DNA of 64,000 nucleotides from Ustilago trichophora (Eukaryota; Basidiomycota; Ustilaginomycetes; Ustilaginales; Ustilaginaceae): contig OOIN01000020.1 of assembly GCA_900323505.1 (NCBI GenBank), positions 248,001-312,000 on the forward strand, in the 5' to 3' direction. Below the pieces are notes generated by a model. That model was not told the DNA's origin. It saw only the letters and a list, made by a program, of their open reading frames with translations, and did not search any database. Below are positions 41,532 to 52,414 of the stretch, one piece after another (positions within the stretch are counted from its first letter, which is position 1; each line of letters opens with the position of its first letter). The translations under genes and the position numbers were made by a program.

Positions 41532-42476
41532 ATGCCTCGAAACGCTGGCCGAAAGGGTCAAGGCTCTCTACGCTCGCCCGAAGCGCCTTCAAGAGGTATC
41601 AATGGCCATGATGACCGTTCAGATAGCGAAGCAGGATCCGAAAGCGACACAAATGACTCGCCATCCTACGAGAATGCTGTCAACATCCCCGCTCATAGGA
41701 CAAAGCACCTCGCTGAGCTCACCTATCGCTTTCCCTCGATCGATACGTCCTTCAAAGTGATTCAGCGCAATGACACCAACAGCACAGGCTCCTCTTTGTG
41801 GCTCTCCTCCCAGGTGCTTTCTTCCTACTTGATCCATACATACGCCAAGGTACAGCAGGGCAATGCACGCACAACACGGAGGAGGATGCTTGAGCTTGGG
41901 TCTGGGACCGGACTTCTCTCCCTACTGATGGCGAGGCTAGGCTGGCAAGTCACAGCGACCGACATCCCGCCCGTGCTGGACTCGGTGCTTAGACCGAATG
42001 TCCAGGCTGGGCTATATCAGCTCGTTAATACGGGTATGGCGGTAGCGGATCAGATTGACGTCGCTGAGCTCGACTGGATGGTTGCTCCTGGGCGATGGCT
42101 TTGGCATCCTAAATTTGGTTTTCCGAGCACGAAGGAGCATGCAAACACTCCCGACGCAAGCATTTCTGCCGAGACGCACTTCGACCTCGTCCTGACAGCA
42201 GATACAATCTACGAGCCTTCTCTCATCCGACCACTCTTGTCCACAATAGCTCACCTATATACGCGCCAGACCGACTCAAAACCGACAGTGTTGCTCGCTT
42301 TGGAGCGTAGAGATCCAGCTCACATCACTGAAGCCCTTTCAATCGCTCGAGAAGAGTTCTCGCTGAACTTCAAGCAGATCCCCATCAAGCGAGTTCGCAA
42401 GATCTTTGACACTCTCGGTGACGGTGCCACGTGGTCGAGAGACGATTGGGACGGTGTCGAGATATGGAAGATTTAG
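41532..42476 (+). CDS. Methyltransferase family 16 (METTL21-like) protein
   Basis: 314 residues. SAM-binding motif I LELGSGTGLLSLLMA and post-I VTATDIP are present, followed by DLVLTADTIYEPS (the family-16 motif, replacing the canonical D-x-x-Y-x-x) and a C-terminal LLALERRDPAHI. Family-16 enzymes methylate lysines of proteins such as elongation factors, ribosomal proteins and chaperones; the substrate here is unknown. The disordered N-terminus (to about 60) is Ser/Asp-rich. Start chosen at the first in-frame ATG, 41532; the core begins at about residue 56. Confidence 0.82.
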   Translation: MPRNAGRKGQGSLRSPEAPSRGINGHDDRSDSEAGSESDTNDSPSYENAVNIPAHRTKHLAELTYRFPSIDTSFKVIQRNDTNSTGSSLWLSSQVLSSYLIHTYAKVQQGNARTTRRRMLELGSGTGLLSLLMARLGWQVTATDIPPVLDSVLRPNVQAGLYQLVNTGMAVADQIDVAELDWMVAPGRWLWHPKFGFPSTKEHANTPDASISAETHFDLVLTADTIYEPSLIRPLLSTIAHLYTRQTDSKPTVLLALERRDPAHITEALSIAREEFSLNFKQIPIKRVRKIFDTLGDGATWSRDDWDGVEIWKI

Positions 42477-42633
42477 CATCTTCATAGCTCGCAAGAATAT
42501 GAATGTAGTCGCAAAAAAATGCCAGCTTGTCGGTTGAAAACTCTTACGCAAAGGGGGGATCACTAATGTACAATGCAACATGATGCAATTATCAGCAAAG
42601 AACAAACGGTCGGGGAAGATGAGGAACACTGAA

Positions 42634-43543
42634 TTAGGCCTCGAGCATCTCCTGGAATTCGCCGCTCTCGATGCTTTCCTTGAGAATGTCGAGACCGCCA
42701 ATGAGCTCTCCGTTGACAATGATCTGAGGGAAAGTGGGCCACTCGTTGAGCTTCTTGAGACCCTGTCGTACGTTTTCGTCCTTGAGAATGTCGTAGTGGC
42801 CAAACTCGACCTTCTCCTGCCTCAAGAGGTTGACTGTCTTTTGGCTGAATCCGCAACGAGGAGTGTCTGGGTCACCCTTCATAAAGAGCATTACCTTGCT
42901 CTGCTCCATGAGCTTCTTGCATCGCGCAAAGATCTCGTCTTCGGTCTCGGGAACGACATCCTCCTCGTCCTCCTCGTCTGCGTAGGTGGTAGCTCCGTTG
43001 CGTGTGGAGCTGGAAGCATCGTACACGTCAGAGGCGGCTCGTGGAGCAGCAGAGGTCTTGGATACGCTGCCGGTACCGTTGGCACGGGCAGGAGCAACGT
43101 GGGTTGCGACGGCGGCGGAGAGGGCGGATGCGTTGGCGCCGCTGATGCGCGAAAGGAGTGTGTGGCCTCGTAGCAAGACAAAGGAAGGTACTGCCTCGAT
43201 GTCGAAGGATTCAGAAACGTCGGGAAGCGATTCGGCCTCGATCTGTTGGACGAAGGACAAGTATCAAGATAGTCAAACAAAGAGAGGTGTCAGCAAGGAT
43301 TCGCGCATGTGGTGTGCTAATGTGCTGGCTGGATAAGGTACTTACAGCAAGGCAAAGAACCTGAGGATACTTGATGGCGATTTCCTTGACCACCTCGTTC
43401 ATCTGCTTGCATGGCTCGGCCCATGGTGCGTAAAAGTTGAGCAGCGAGACACGAGTCAAGTCCTGCTGCATGACCTCGGTGAAGTGCTCTGGCGAGGTGA
43501 CCTCGACGAGGTTGCTGGGTCCTGCTTCGGTGGCCTGTGACAT
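42634..43543 (-). CDS. Monothiol glutaredoxin GRX3/GRX4-type, 2 exons
   Basis: Cytosolic/nuclear [2Fe-2S] glutaredoxin that senses and distributes iron. Exon 1 (43543-43346) encodes 66 residues of a thioredoxin-like domain with WAEPCKQM in place of the CxxC site; a 103-bp intron (GTAAGT/CAG, phase 0) leads to exon 2 (43242-42634): IEAESLPDVSESFDIEAVPS, an Ala/Ser-rich linker, an acidic DEEDEEDVVPETEDE, and one glutaredoxin domain with the CGFS site at C196 and the GSH/iron-binding GELIGGLDIL. Total 268 residues. One Trx-like plus one Grx domain is the fungal Grx3/4 layout. Glutaredoxins of this class regulate iron-responsive transcription factors in smuts and yeasts; here that is inference. 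Confidence 0.93.
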
Positions 43544-44689
43544 TTTAGCAGCCGGGTATGTGTGAGGAAAAGGTTGCTTTGAAACGGAAAGCGAGTGTGA
43601 GGGTATAGATGGTCTCGATGGAGGTCGTTCGACTCGGTGATGGTCACGTCGGACGGGTGAAGCGATATTTGAAAAAAGGACGCCCTGATGTGGTTGAGAT
43701 GGAGGACAGAAGGATGGCAACTCTGGTGATTTGGAAGGCGCCTTGGTGGGACCAGTCATATTCGCACTCAGAAATCTCGGAGCACGGCGAGCCATTTTTG
43801 TGTTTGTTCGGTTTGTTCGATGCTTTTTGCTCTCTCTTGGCCAATCCGCGGCGTCGCTTTTAGAAAATCAGATAAAAATCCAAGCCCGAAGATTGACGAT
43901 TTCTGGTTGGACAACAGAAAAGAAATGGCGTCTTGTCACTCTCAAGCTGAGCCGAGCAAAGTGGCGAAATCGAACGCTAAATCCGACTTTTGCCCTCCAC
44001 GTTCTATCTCGATCGATGCCACGAATCTCATGCCCGATTTCGGTGCTGAATAGCCGAGTGCAAGGTCCCACACTTCATTCTGTGCCAGCCAGCCAGCCAG
44101 CCAGCCAAGTAGCTGCAGCGGGTAACTGAAGCTGCAGGGAGCAACTACAGTACAGTACAGTACAGTACAGTAAGTCAAGGTCAATGTGCTTGGTCCTCTT
44201 GTGGTGCTCACTCCAGTAGCAGCAGTCAGAGCGGTCGCTTCTTCATCTAGCTACTGGTTGACAAAAGCGCATCCTGAATCCTGACCGTTCAGCTCGATCG
44301 ATTCCACCGACATTGCACTCTGCATGGTCCTCCGTTCCACCATGAAGTGAACGCCATCTCATTTCCAGCTCGATTGCTTTCAAGAGTGCCTGACCTCATC
44401 TCCATAATTGCCGGTAAAGTCCACTCACGAACGACACGAATCTTGGAAGCATACAAGGTAGCAGATCGACAGTGCATTCAGCCCGACCGCTTACTCTCTC
44501 GACCACCATCTATTCTTCAACATCTCGCAGACACAGCAACACACGAACATGACACGGCGCTGAATTTGTCATAGATGTATGCTCATCAGCACTATGCATG
44601 TAACCGCGCCTCAATAAGCACGTCTTTTTACCGTTCTCCATCACCAGCTGTGACACGTCGGCCCATACAACGCCCGGACATCGCCTGCA
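43544..44689. promoter_or_regulatory. Divergent promoter GRX / TBC gene
   Basis: 1.15 kb without a gene. It contains five AGCC-type units (about 44085-44105) and the TACAG array at 44146-44172. Confidence 0.5.
44146..44172. repeat. TACAG x5 array
   Basis: Five perfect TACAG units plus TA, the cleanest of the intergenic arrays in the window. Confidence 0.95.
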
Positions 44690-46699
44690 ATGACAACAGA
44701 ACCAGCTAGTCCAGCTCTAGCTGTTGTCAAGAAAAGTCACGCTAAATCTCACTCCAGATCCAACTCTCTCCGTGTCTTGTCCGCCAAGCTGCGACCAAAG
44801 ACCGCACCAACATCACCCGATCCCGGAGAAGAACCATCCAGCTCCACCCTGGCACCTCCTCTGCCGCTTTCGCCAAGGATACGTAGGGCCTCAGCCCCGC
44901 AAGAAGGGAGCGAAGAGCCAGAATGGCGAGCCAATCAGTTCACAACACCGCTCGAATCGGATGCTGAGTTCGTGCGGAGGACCTATGCTCACTTTTCCAT
45001 AGCTGGCGTACCCGATGACGGCTTCTCAGATGGTAAGGAGTATACGAGGGAAAAGAGTGGCCTCTCTGCATGGGAGGAGGCCGCACTTTCACGACCAGGT
45101 AGCACAGTAGCGACTCCAACTCGCAATCCTGTCAAGCACATGGGCCTGCCGTTATCGCCGAGCCAGCCTACAGGATCTACCTCATCTGCTGCCAATGGTG
45201 TCAACGGCCACATCCCGCCAGCTGCCAGTGGCAGTGGAAGTACTAACAGTGCAATGTCGCAACGCACCTTCCAGTCTGCAAATCAGGGCATCCATGGTGA
45301 CACACACAGAACGGGATTACCCGCATCCATCAGCGCCGAGACCTCATTCTCCAACAACACCCTTCTCTCCACCAACGAGCGAAGACGTCGCCAAGAGCTT
45401 GCCGACAAGAAGCGCGAAGAGCTCATCGGCAACATTGATCGCTACGGCTTCTTTTCAGAAGGCTCTAGCAATGCCCATCACAAAGCTGCCCTGCTGTCCT
45501 CCAGCCTCTTCGCCGCGCCCTTCCCAAAGAAAGGTACAAAGGGCATTGCAGCGCAACGCGCATCCCTGCCCCCTAGTCTAGCTGACGCTTCAGCTGCAAA
45601 CACAAATGGCAAAGACCAGTCCAAGTCACACATTGTGCAACAGGTGCGCTCGGCAGCGGACGCGACTCATCGTCAGCGAGAGCAGGAGCGAATCGCCAAA
45701 TGGTCCCGCATGCTGACGGTCAAAGGTCGAGATCAGGGCCACAACGCAGTTCAATTCGACTTTGCCAAAGGCATCGATCGAAAACTCCGTCGTCGAGTGT
45801 ACAAGGGCATTCCCGACAGCTGGCGTTCCGCTGCATGGTCTACCCTCATACAGCACCGACAGCAGACGGAGGAAGGTCGACACTCGTACTCGCTCGCCAA
45901 ACCGCACATGCAGACATCTGCTGCATCTATACCCATCTCACTCAACCAGCCCGATGCGCAGAGTTTCGATCAGCTCAAAGCGATGTCCAGCCCCCACGAT
46001 GTACAGATCGACCTCGATGTCCCACGCACTATCTCGGGCCACATTCAGTTCCACACACGCTACGGCCAGGGGCAGCGAGCACTCTTTCACGTCCTTCACG
46101 CCATGTCTATGCTCTGCGAACAGTGTGGCTACTGTCAAGGCATGGGACCCATCGCCGCTACCTTGTTATGCTACTTCAGCCCGGAACGCGCCTACGCAGC
46201 CATGGTGTTGATGCACAACCATCTCAATCTGCACTCCACCTTCTCGCCTGGCTTCCCAGGTCTGGTCGAAAATCTCTTCGTACAGAATCAGCTGCTGCAC
46301 CAGTACATGCCGGAATTGGCGACCGTGTTTGACGAGCAGATGGTGGTGGCAAGCTCGTACGCGACTAAATGGTACATTACGCTCTTCTCTAACTCGATAC
46401 CCTTCGAAACGCAGCTTCGCGTGTGGGATGCTTGGCTGCTCGATGGTCAGGATGTCATCACGCTCGTTTCCGTTGCGATCATCTGGGCTCATAGAGGGGT
46501 GATCATGCAGCCGAGAGCGGATTTCGAGACCATCCTAAGCGCCCTTAGCAGCTTCTTCGTGCCTGAGGACGATGATGCGTTGTTGTTCTGGGTCAAGAAT
46601 ACGCTCGCGAGGAAGGATGTTCGAAGTACTATTCGCAGCGCGAGAGTAGAATACCAACGAAAGGTGGAAAACGGAGAAGCGGCCTCGTTGATGTTGTGA
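44690..46699 (+). CDS. TBC-domain Rab GTPase-activating protein
   Basis: 669 residues, single exon. A long disordered N-terminus (Ser/Pro/Thr-rich) is followed by a TBC domain from about 365. Both catalytic fingers are intact: the Arg finger R446 in IDLDVPRTIS and the Gln finger Q483 in YCQGM. LRRRVYKGIPDSWRSAAW marks the domain entry, and the C-terminal half shows FETQLRVWDAWLLDGQDV, a typical TBC ending. It should speed GTP hydrolysis on a Rab, but the Rab cannot be told from sequence. The ERRRRQELADKKREEL segment (about 226-242) looks like a coiled coil. Confidence 0.88.
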   Translation: MTTEPASPALAVVKKSHAKSHSRSNSLRVLSAKLRPKTAPTSPDPGEEPSSSTLAPPLPLSPRIRRASAPQEGSEEPEWRANQFTTPLESDAEFVRRTYAHFSIAGVPDDGFSDGKEYTREKSGLSAWEEAALSRPGSTVATPTRNPVKHMGLPLSPSQPTGSTSSAANGVNGHIPPAASGSGSTNSAMSQRTFQSANQGIHGDTHRTGLPASISAETSFSNNTLLSTNERRRRQELADKKREELIGNIDRYGFFSEGSSNAHHKAALLSSSLFAAPFPKKGTKGIAAQRASLPPSLADASAANTNGKDQSKSHIVQQVRSAADATHRQREQERIAKWSRMLTVKGRDQGHNAVQFDFAKGIDRKLRRRVYKGIPDSWRSAAWSTLIQHRQQTEEGRHSYSLAKPHMQTSAASIPISLNQPDAQSFDQLKAMSSPHDVQIDLDVPRTISGHIQFHTRYGQGQRALFHVLHAMSMLCEQCGYCQGMGPIAATLLCYFSPERAYAAMVLMHNHLNLHSTFSPGFPGLVENLFVQNQLLHQYMPELATVFDEQMVVASSYATKWYITLFSNSIPFETQLRVWDAWLLDGQDVITLVSVAIIWAHRGVIMQPRADFETILSALSSFFVPEDDDALLFWVKNTLARKDVRSTIRSARVEYQRKVENGEAASLML

Positions 46700-47326
46700 T
46701 CTGGTCCCATCTTGAAAGTGCCCCACACTCATTTATCGCATCTTAGACTTGTTCTTTTCTTAATCTAGACTTGCTTCTGTCACGGTCTTTTGCTCTTTTC
46801 TTCCAGCTGTGAGATGGCAGTCCTGAACTGAGAAGTTTGAGCTTACACTGTTATTGATATGCGACAAAGATGCTGGTGTGGAGGAAGAGCTGTTGTTTGT
46901 GTTCCTTGTGATGCAGTGTGTGGAAGAAACGCGTCCTGCAGCCTCGAATTTGACCTGCCGTCTAGTGCTCATGCCTGTAAGCCGAGAATGTCACCAAAAT
47001 GAAATAAGACGATTTGCATCTGAGCCACCAACACCATCCAATTTGGCCGGCATTACTGCCCGACCTGTCAACCGGATCGCACGGGGGTGAGAATACCGTC
47101 CATAACCCGCCAACCCGCCAAAACATCCACTTGGCCTTCGACCCAGCTTCCTGCCCTATTACTTGCTGTTCACTTGTCAGACTACGGCCATCATGCAGCA
47201 CCTTCTACCGCTAGTCCATGCAGCTTCGACATAGAGAGCATTTGCCTCTGACAGCAACCCAGCCTCCCCACACTGTCACTTGACTCGTGCCTTGTTTAAG
47301 GTGCTGGAAGTAGGGATCTTGCAACG
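46700..47326. other. Intergenic: TBC 3' flank and elongin-A-like promoter
   Basis: 627 bp; only short chance frames. No gene seen. Confidence 0.4.
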
Positions 47327-49177
47327 ATGAAAGATTGGCGTCGCTCGCCCGAGCCACCCGGCATGATGGGCCTCAAAGAACCCGCCTATCATGCCCAAGG
47401 CAACTGGGGTCAACCTGACGAACTCCACCATCCGGACTTTGACCCAGCCTCCCCACTCCCCAACACTACCCCCACCATCTTTCTCAGCACCGATGTTCGC
47501 AACCGCGCAGCACCACCACGCACCACCGGTCTCAACCTGTACACCATGTGTCTCCGCGTTATCCTTCGCAACATCTCCTCTGTTCAAGACCTCGGTGACA
47601 TGCCTTATCGGAATGCCAGACCCATCTTGGAAGAATGTCGCATCGACCAACTCATAGCTCTCGAAGAAACTTGCCCGCACCTGCTCGAGCATACGGAGGA
47701 GATATGGAAGCGGAACTGTCTGCGGGACTTTATCGATCTGCGTAAAAAATACAATCCTGATAGTGCTGCTACGGCCAAAGAACCGAAGAGCTGGAGAAGG
47801 CTCTATTTCCGCACCAAGGGCGAAATCGAACAGGCCAAAGTAGAAGCTGCGCAACGGATCAAGGATAAATACGCCCAGCATCGGGCGGAGAAGGATGCCA
47901 AAAAGTTGGTGGTTAGCGATCGACCACTTATGCTCAAGGCGGCGAGGAGTGGCGGAAGAAGATTTGGGATGGCTACTGCTGGTGCGGGAGCAAGTGTCAG
48001 TAAAGGCCAGAGTTTGATGAACAAGGCGAGGTCGGGGAGCGCCGCACAGGCAAAGTTGACAGCGCCAAGAAATGGGAGATTTGGGTTCAAGACGCAGGGG
48101 AGGAGTAAGATGGTCGGTGTGGAGATCGCACCAGAGGCAGCAGGGGTGGAGTCGAGGCAAATGGTACGGCCGATGGTTGCTCCAAGAAGGATACAGGGAG
48201 GAGGAAGTCAAGGGCTGGCTAGGATGGAGGAATTCTCTCGACCTCTGCCAGGAAGTGAAGCGGCTGAGGAGGCAGCAAAGTCGACAACATCGCGTTCGCA
48301 GCGAGCAGAAGCAGAGGCATATCGAATCGGAAAGCAGCAGCTTCCAGATACTACAGCAGAACTTACAGGACTTCCAAGGTTGAAGCCGCACGAAGTGGCA
48401 GCAGCGCCGCCTTTGACACCGGCTTCCTCCTCATCACCAGGTTCCAGCACCATTCCACTCTTCGGGAGGAACAGGATTCACAACCTCAGCCCGGAGAGGA
48501 AAGCACCTTCATCACCACCACCGGACGTCGCCAGTATAGAAAGGCGCAAATTGAACTTTTTCGGCGTTGCAAAACCTGGAGCTGTCTCGATTAGCAGTAG
48601 CTCACGTGATGGATCTCCCTCGTCTACCAGTGTGGTCGAGGTTAGGGGAATGAAGCGGCCCCACAGCACAACAAGTAGCAGCGCAAGTAGGAACGGAGAC
48701 GCGCGCTCGGTACCGAGCAGCAGCAGCAGCAGCAGCGTCACCAAGACAGTCACCGTCACTTCACCACCAGCAAGCTCGCCCACAACCACGTCGTTCTTCG
48801 GTTCCAACAGCTCCAAGTCAAACAACACTGTACGAGTGGTTCAAGCCAAACGTGCACGCACGCAGGCTTCTCCGCGAATCAGCCCTCCACCGCAAACTTG
48901 CAATGGAAAGACTCCAAGAGAAGACATTCAACTTGCAGAGACCACAAAGCCAGCGCGACATTCCAATACAACAGAAGGCGGCACAATCGGTGGCGCAAGA
49001 CCTACCTCCACCCGACAACAAAGCAATACACTGCTTGTTGGAGGAGGAGGAGCAATAAGGTCGCCAATCAAGGACGACAGGCTGGCGAGGGCAAGCCCTG
49101 CTGCGATATCGTCTGTATTCGCTCCTAGTCGGTCAAGTCTTGGTGGCAGTAGGGGTGCTACTGGTGGAAATCGATGA
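47327..49177 (+). CDS. Elongin-A-like protein (RNA polymerase II elongation factor SIII subunit A domain)
   Basis: 616 residues, single exon. The elongin A domain lies at about 70-165: NLYTMCLRVIL, which fits a BC-box (LxxxCxxx[ILV]) for elongin C binding, then an F-box-like MPYRNARPILEECRIDQLIA and EIWKRNCLRDFIDLRKKY. Elongin A binds RNA polymerase II and also serves as the substrate receptor of a Cullin ubiquitin ligase for stalled polymerase. The rest is disordered, rich in Ser/Pro/Ala/Gly with basic patches, and includes a Ser run (about 465-472). The preceding 45 residues before the domain are Pro-rich. Longer than yeast Ela1 (379 aa) by its disordered C-terminus. Confidence 0.85.
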   Translation: MKDWRRSPEPPGMMGLKEPAYHAQGNWGQPDELHHPDFDPASPLPNTTPTIFLSTDVRNRAAPPRTTGLNLYTMCLRVILRNISSVQDLGDMPYRNARPILEECRIDQLIALEETCPHLLEHTEEIWKRNCLRDFIDLRKKYNPDSAATAKEPKSWRRLYFRTKGEIEQAKVEAAQRIKDKYAQHRAEKDAKKLVVSDRPLMLKAARSGGRRFGMATAGAGASVSKGQSLMNKARSGSAAQAKLTAPRNGRFGFKTQGRSKMVGVEIAPEAAGVESRQMVRPMVAPRRIQGGGSQGLARMEEFSRPLPGSEAAEEAAKSTTSRSQRAEAEAYRIGKQQLPDTTAELTGLPRLKPHEVAAAPPLTPASSSSPGSSTIPLFGRNRIHNLSPERKAPSSPPPDVASIERRKLNFFGVAKPGAVSISSSSRDGSPSSTSVVEVRGMKRPHSTTSSSASRNGDARSVPSSSSSSSVTKTVTVTSPPASSPTTTSFFGSNSSKSNNTVRVVQAKRARTQASPRISPPPQTCNGKTPREDIQLAETTKPARHSNTTEGGTIGGARPTSTRQQSNTLLVGGGGAIRSPIKDDRLARASPAAISSVFAPSRSSLGGSRGATGGNR

Positions 49178-49854
49178 GCGTGTTGAGGGAAGGAATGGAC
49201 AGTGTTTACTGTCATCTACAATATCAGCCTTTTACAATATCAACCTCTTGCAGGATTATGCGGGTACACGCGAACCGCAATTGTCAAAATGTCGACCATA
49301 AGTCAGTTGCAGCGTCTCGAATTGAAGAGCATAACGACGTCTTGTATAACAACATGTGACATACACAACAATCCATCGACCACAGACTTTTTGATCTATA
49401 ACGGGAGGCGTTGAAGTTTAGCTACATGCCACTGTGCATAGCAAAACAGCGACATGGAGAATGCTGGCAAAGCAGAAAAGAGATTCTGGCAAGGTGTGTG
49501 TGGGGTCTTGGCGAAATTTCTTGGTCCGCCCTTTTGCCCCACACCAGCTGTGTGCTGCGTGGCTGTGTATGCCTTACCCCTGCGCTTGCTCTGCCCTACA
49601 ATATCCCATGTATGTCACGCTGATTACTGGAGCTAAGTTATTGCACGTCTCAATGCTTTACTATACACCGGATATGAATTTCCAGAGAGATGTTCTATCA
49701 GAGAGTGGTGATGTTGGCGGTCAAAGGTCTGAAAGGGTGTTCGGGACGGAAAGAGGCCAGAAGGCGTTTGGAAGGGGCGGATAAAGATGTCTTCTGACGT
49801 AGTCCGTTCCACAGCGAACAAATAGAAAATTGTATTTGAATAGGATACATGCAT

Positions 49855-49872
49855 GTACAGTACTGTACAGTA
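49855..49872. repeat. GTACAGTACTGTACAGTA palindromic array
   Basis: Two TACAG-type units around a GTACTGTAC palindrome. Confidence 0.8.
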
Positions 49873-50150
49873 TTTTGAAATTTGAAGTCACGGTTGGCAG
49901 AGAGCGACACACGACACCTAACCTTGATGCGCTCTAACCTGGGCTGAGTTCAAATGCCTCGAGCTTAACCTCTTAACTTCACTACTTTGACCTCTTGGAA
50001 GCTGTGGTATCCAGAAGGCTACATCTTTGGGTTGGAGCCATGCTGGTAGAGTTATAGAAAAGATGGTGTGAAAAGGTGGGATTTGTAAGAGTCAAGTGTC
50101 CTGTGGGTTGAGCCTGAATTGGAGGCGGGCCGAGAAACAAGCGTCATCCA

Positions 50151-50186
50151 GTACGTACAGTACAGTACACTACACTGCACTGCAGT
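50151..50186. repeat. TACGTACAGTACAGTACAC... array
   Basis: TACAG units decaying into CACTGCACTGCAG; 280-310 bp upstream of the zinc-ribbon start. Confidence 0.75.
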
Positions 50187-50463
50187 TGACACCAAAAAAA
50201 GAAAAAGGTGGAGGTTGAAAGTGCCGAAAAGCTGTGCTGCTTCGATGGCTTTTTTGGTGTAAGGTTGCCGCATCCGAAGTTATCTTATCAACCACCACCA
50301 TCACTTCGATTAACATCGCTCTTCCGTCCGTCATACCGTGCTCTAGAACACTCTTGATGACCCAAAGACGGACAAAATCCCACTCTGTGACAATTACATT
50401 TTTTCTTTCCTATCGGACAAGTTCTAAACTTCAACAGAAGAGAATCGATCGACTCTTGTCAAG

Positions 50464-51019
50464 ATGGTAAGTGTTCTTTCTCGTTTTCCTCTTCTTGTTT
50501 GTTGTGATTATTGAGCAATGCTGATACGTTTCCCTCTATCGTGCTGTCTTTTGCTCGTACTCGATGATATTCCCTTCTTCAACTCCGTTCGGTACCCGGT
50601 TCAATCCCATCACGCACGCCCAACGCTACCTCATACCTTGACTCACTCACTACCTTCCCCCGCCCAAATAGGACTTCTGCTTTTTCATCCCCGTCATCTT
50701 TGGCTGCCCAACCAAGATCAAACAAGAAGGAGATGGTTCCGCACGAGTCTGCCCACGCTGTCAAAATGCACAAGTGGTTCAAGCAAAAGCACGTACATGG
50801 TTCGAACTCTGCTGGATCCCTCTCATCCCCATGAAGTCGAAACACATCTACTACTGCAACATTTGCCAGTGGCAGGCCAACCAAGATGGAGGATTCCAAC
50901 CCCAGATCGCAGGAGGCGGTTTCGGTGGCCATCAGGGTTATCCACAGCAACCTCAACAGTACGGGTATGGTCCACCCCAAGGAGGTCAGCCTTACGGCTA
51001 TCCACCACCGAAGCATTAA
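50464..51019 (+). CDS. Small zinc-ribbon protein with ATG-only first exon
   Basis: 116 residues. Exon 1 is just the ATG (50464-50466), then a 205-bp intron (50467-50671; GTAAGT donor, TAG acceptor) and exon 2 (50672-51019). The joined protein begins MDFCFFIPVIFGCPTKIK, the usual start of a conserved fungal zinc-ribbon family (zinc_ribbon_15 type). The ribbon is formed by CPRC and CNIC, 37 residues apart, around FELCWIPLIPMKSKHIYYC. The C-terminus is Gly/Gln/Tyr/Pro-rich. Without the ATG exon, no in-frame Met precedes the hydrophobic start, so the assignment is well supported by the family pattern. Cellular role unknown. Confidence 0.88.
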
Positions 51020-51224
51020 GCGCGCAACCGGACCTCAGATGTAAATAGTTTCCAGAAGTGGTTTGCAAGATGATACTTTGTTTGTTCACAGACGATAGAC
51101 TGTTTTGAGCCCCTCCTGCTGTGTCGGTGCCTCAATCGCTTCGTTGCTTCAAACAACCATCCGCCTCAATCGTGAAAAGCAAAGCTTTACTTCATTCTAT
51201 GCCACACGACGTAACACTACCACT

Positions 51225-52414
51225 TTAGTTTACAAACTTGTTCGAAGCCAACATCTCATCCACCTTATCCTTAGATACCCCATCCAACCTAGTCAACAAA
51301 TAATCCACCTCTACCTCCTTTGTCAGTGGAATGACAAAAGTCTTGTAGATTCTTACGACCGTATCAACTTCAATCTTCCGTTCCTTTTCGCGTTCTTCGG
51401 CATTTGCACCGGGACGATCCATATCTTGACCGTAGACTTTGGCTTTTTCGGCCAAACGGACGAGTAGAGCTGCTTCCACCGCGGGTTTGGTGATGAGTCC
51501 GGCAAGGGCGTCACGGTTGGGGTTGAGGATGTGTGGGATGAATGCGGCTGGTTCGGCGCGGAATTTTGATTCCGAGACGAACATGCCTGTTGGAAAAGCA
51601 TGGACAAGTGAAGAGGATGAAAGGACGGAGGTTAGAATCGATGCAGAGTCTCTGTGTGGAAATTGTACGACTGAGGAGGAGGAAAAGGAGGCGTACCGAA
51701 ATGAATCCTTCGGCTCAAAGCAGAAAGCACCTCGATATCACGAATTGCCGACGATCCGTAGTGTCCGTCGTCCGCGTTCTTTTTTCATTTTCCAAGGATC
51801 AGAGGGCGATAACACAAGAAGAAACGGGGTCAGCGAGAGATGACTCGATATCATCCGGAAAAGGGTTTGAGAGAGTATTCACCTCGCCAAGCGTCTTGGT
51901 AATGTCGGGGATGATTTCGTCGGTGTAAAACTTGAGAATCTGATCATTGACGTTGACAGAATGCTTCCAGAGCAATTCTGGGTAGGTGACGGGTGCCAAG
52001 ATGGGTTTGGGGAGCAGCTTTGGGTCTGTGAATGGGTATTCGTCCGGGCTGATCTTGGCGTCGCATAAAGCGTTTTTGCTATCAGTATCTCTTTTCATCT
52101 TTTCGCTGTTATGCGTGGAGTGAGGGGCGAGGGACTTACGCTTCAAAACGGCGCACCTTGGCATGCACGCTTTCGGTCTCCTTCAAAAACCAGGCCAGCC
52201 AGGAGCTATTCCAACCTTCTCTCTCTTTCAATTCGGGAAAGCCATCGGGCAAGTAGCACTTGGCATTGCGTGCAAATTGAGCTCGCTCGATGAGTTGAAA
52301 CACGATGGTTTCTTCGAGTCGGATGAGGACGGAACGGATGTTGTCAAGGGAGAGAATCTCTTCCGTAGTGGCAGAGTGGATGTCGAGGGTGTGCATGTTG
52401 CTGTGGCTGCTCAT
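51225..52414 (-). CDS. ARO7: Cytosolic chorismate mutase (ARO7-like), 4 exons
   Basis: Converts chorismate to prephenate, the entry to Phe and Tyr synthesis. Four exons reconstructed by phase and family match: 52414-52140, 52048-51883, 51778-51697, 51586-51225, totalling 294 residues; introns are 91, 104 and 110 bp. Order of motifs: [32 protein letters not shown] across junction 1, [31 protein letters not shown] (exon 3), [14 protein letters not shown] across junction 3, and DLLVTRLD-like YLLTRLDGV at the end. The GSxAxRDIExL segment and the all-helical length match yeast Aro7 (256 aa), which is allosterically inhibited by Tyr and activated by Trp. No signal peptide, so this is not a secreted Cmu1-type protein. 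Intron 2 uses GTGAAT. Confidence 0.92.

Larger units (their letters stand above)
49178..50463. promoter_or_regulatory. Intergenic: elongin-A-like 3' flank and zinc-ribbon promoter
   Basis: 1.29 kb without a credible gene; ORFs here have no domain and no conserved codon pattern. It contains two palindromic TACAG clusters (49855-49872 and 50151-50186). Confidence 0.5.

Noticed and set aside
44146..44172. Five TACAG units considered as a possible CRISPR array
   Set aside because: Perfect short tandem units without spacers, in a eukaryotic genome.
49411..49784. Two overlapping small ORFs upstream of the zinc-ribbon gene
   Set aside because: No conserved domain and close to the TACAG clusters; unlikely to be genes.
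51225..52414. Secreted effector-type chorismate mutase (Cmu1-like)
   Set aside because: No N-terminal signal peptide; the sequence matches the allosteric cytosolic ARO7 type.
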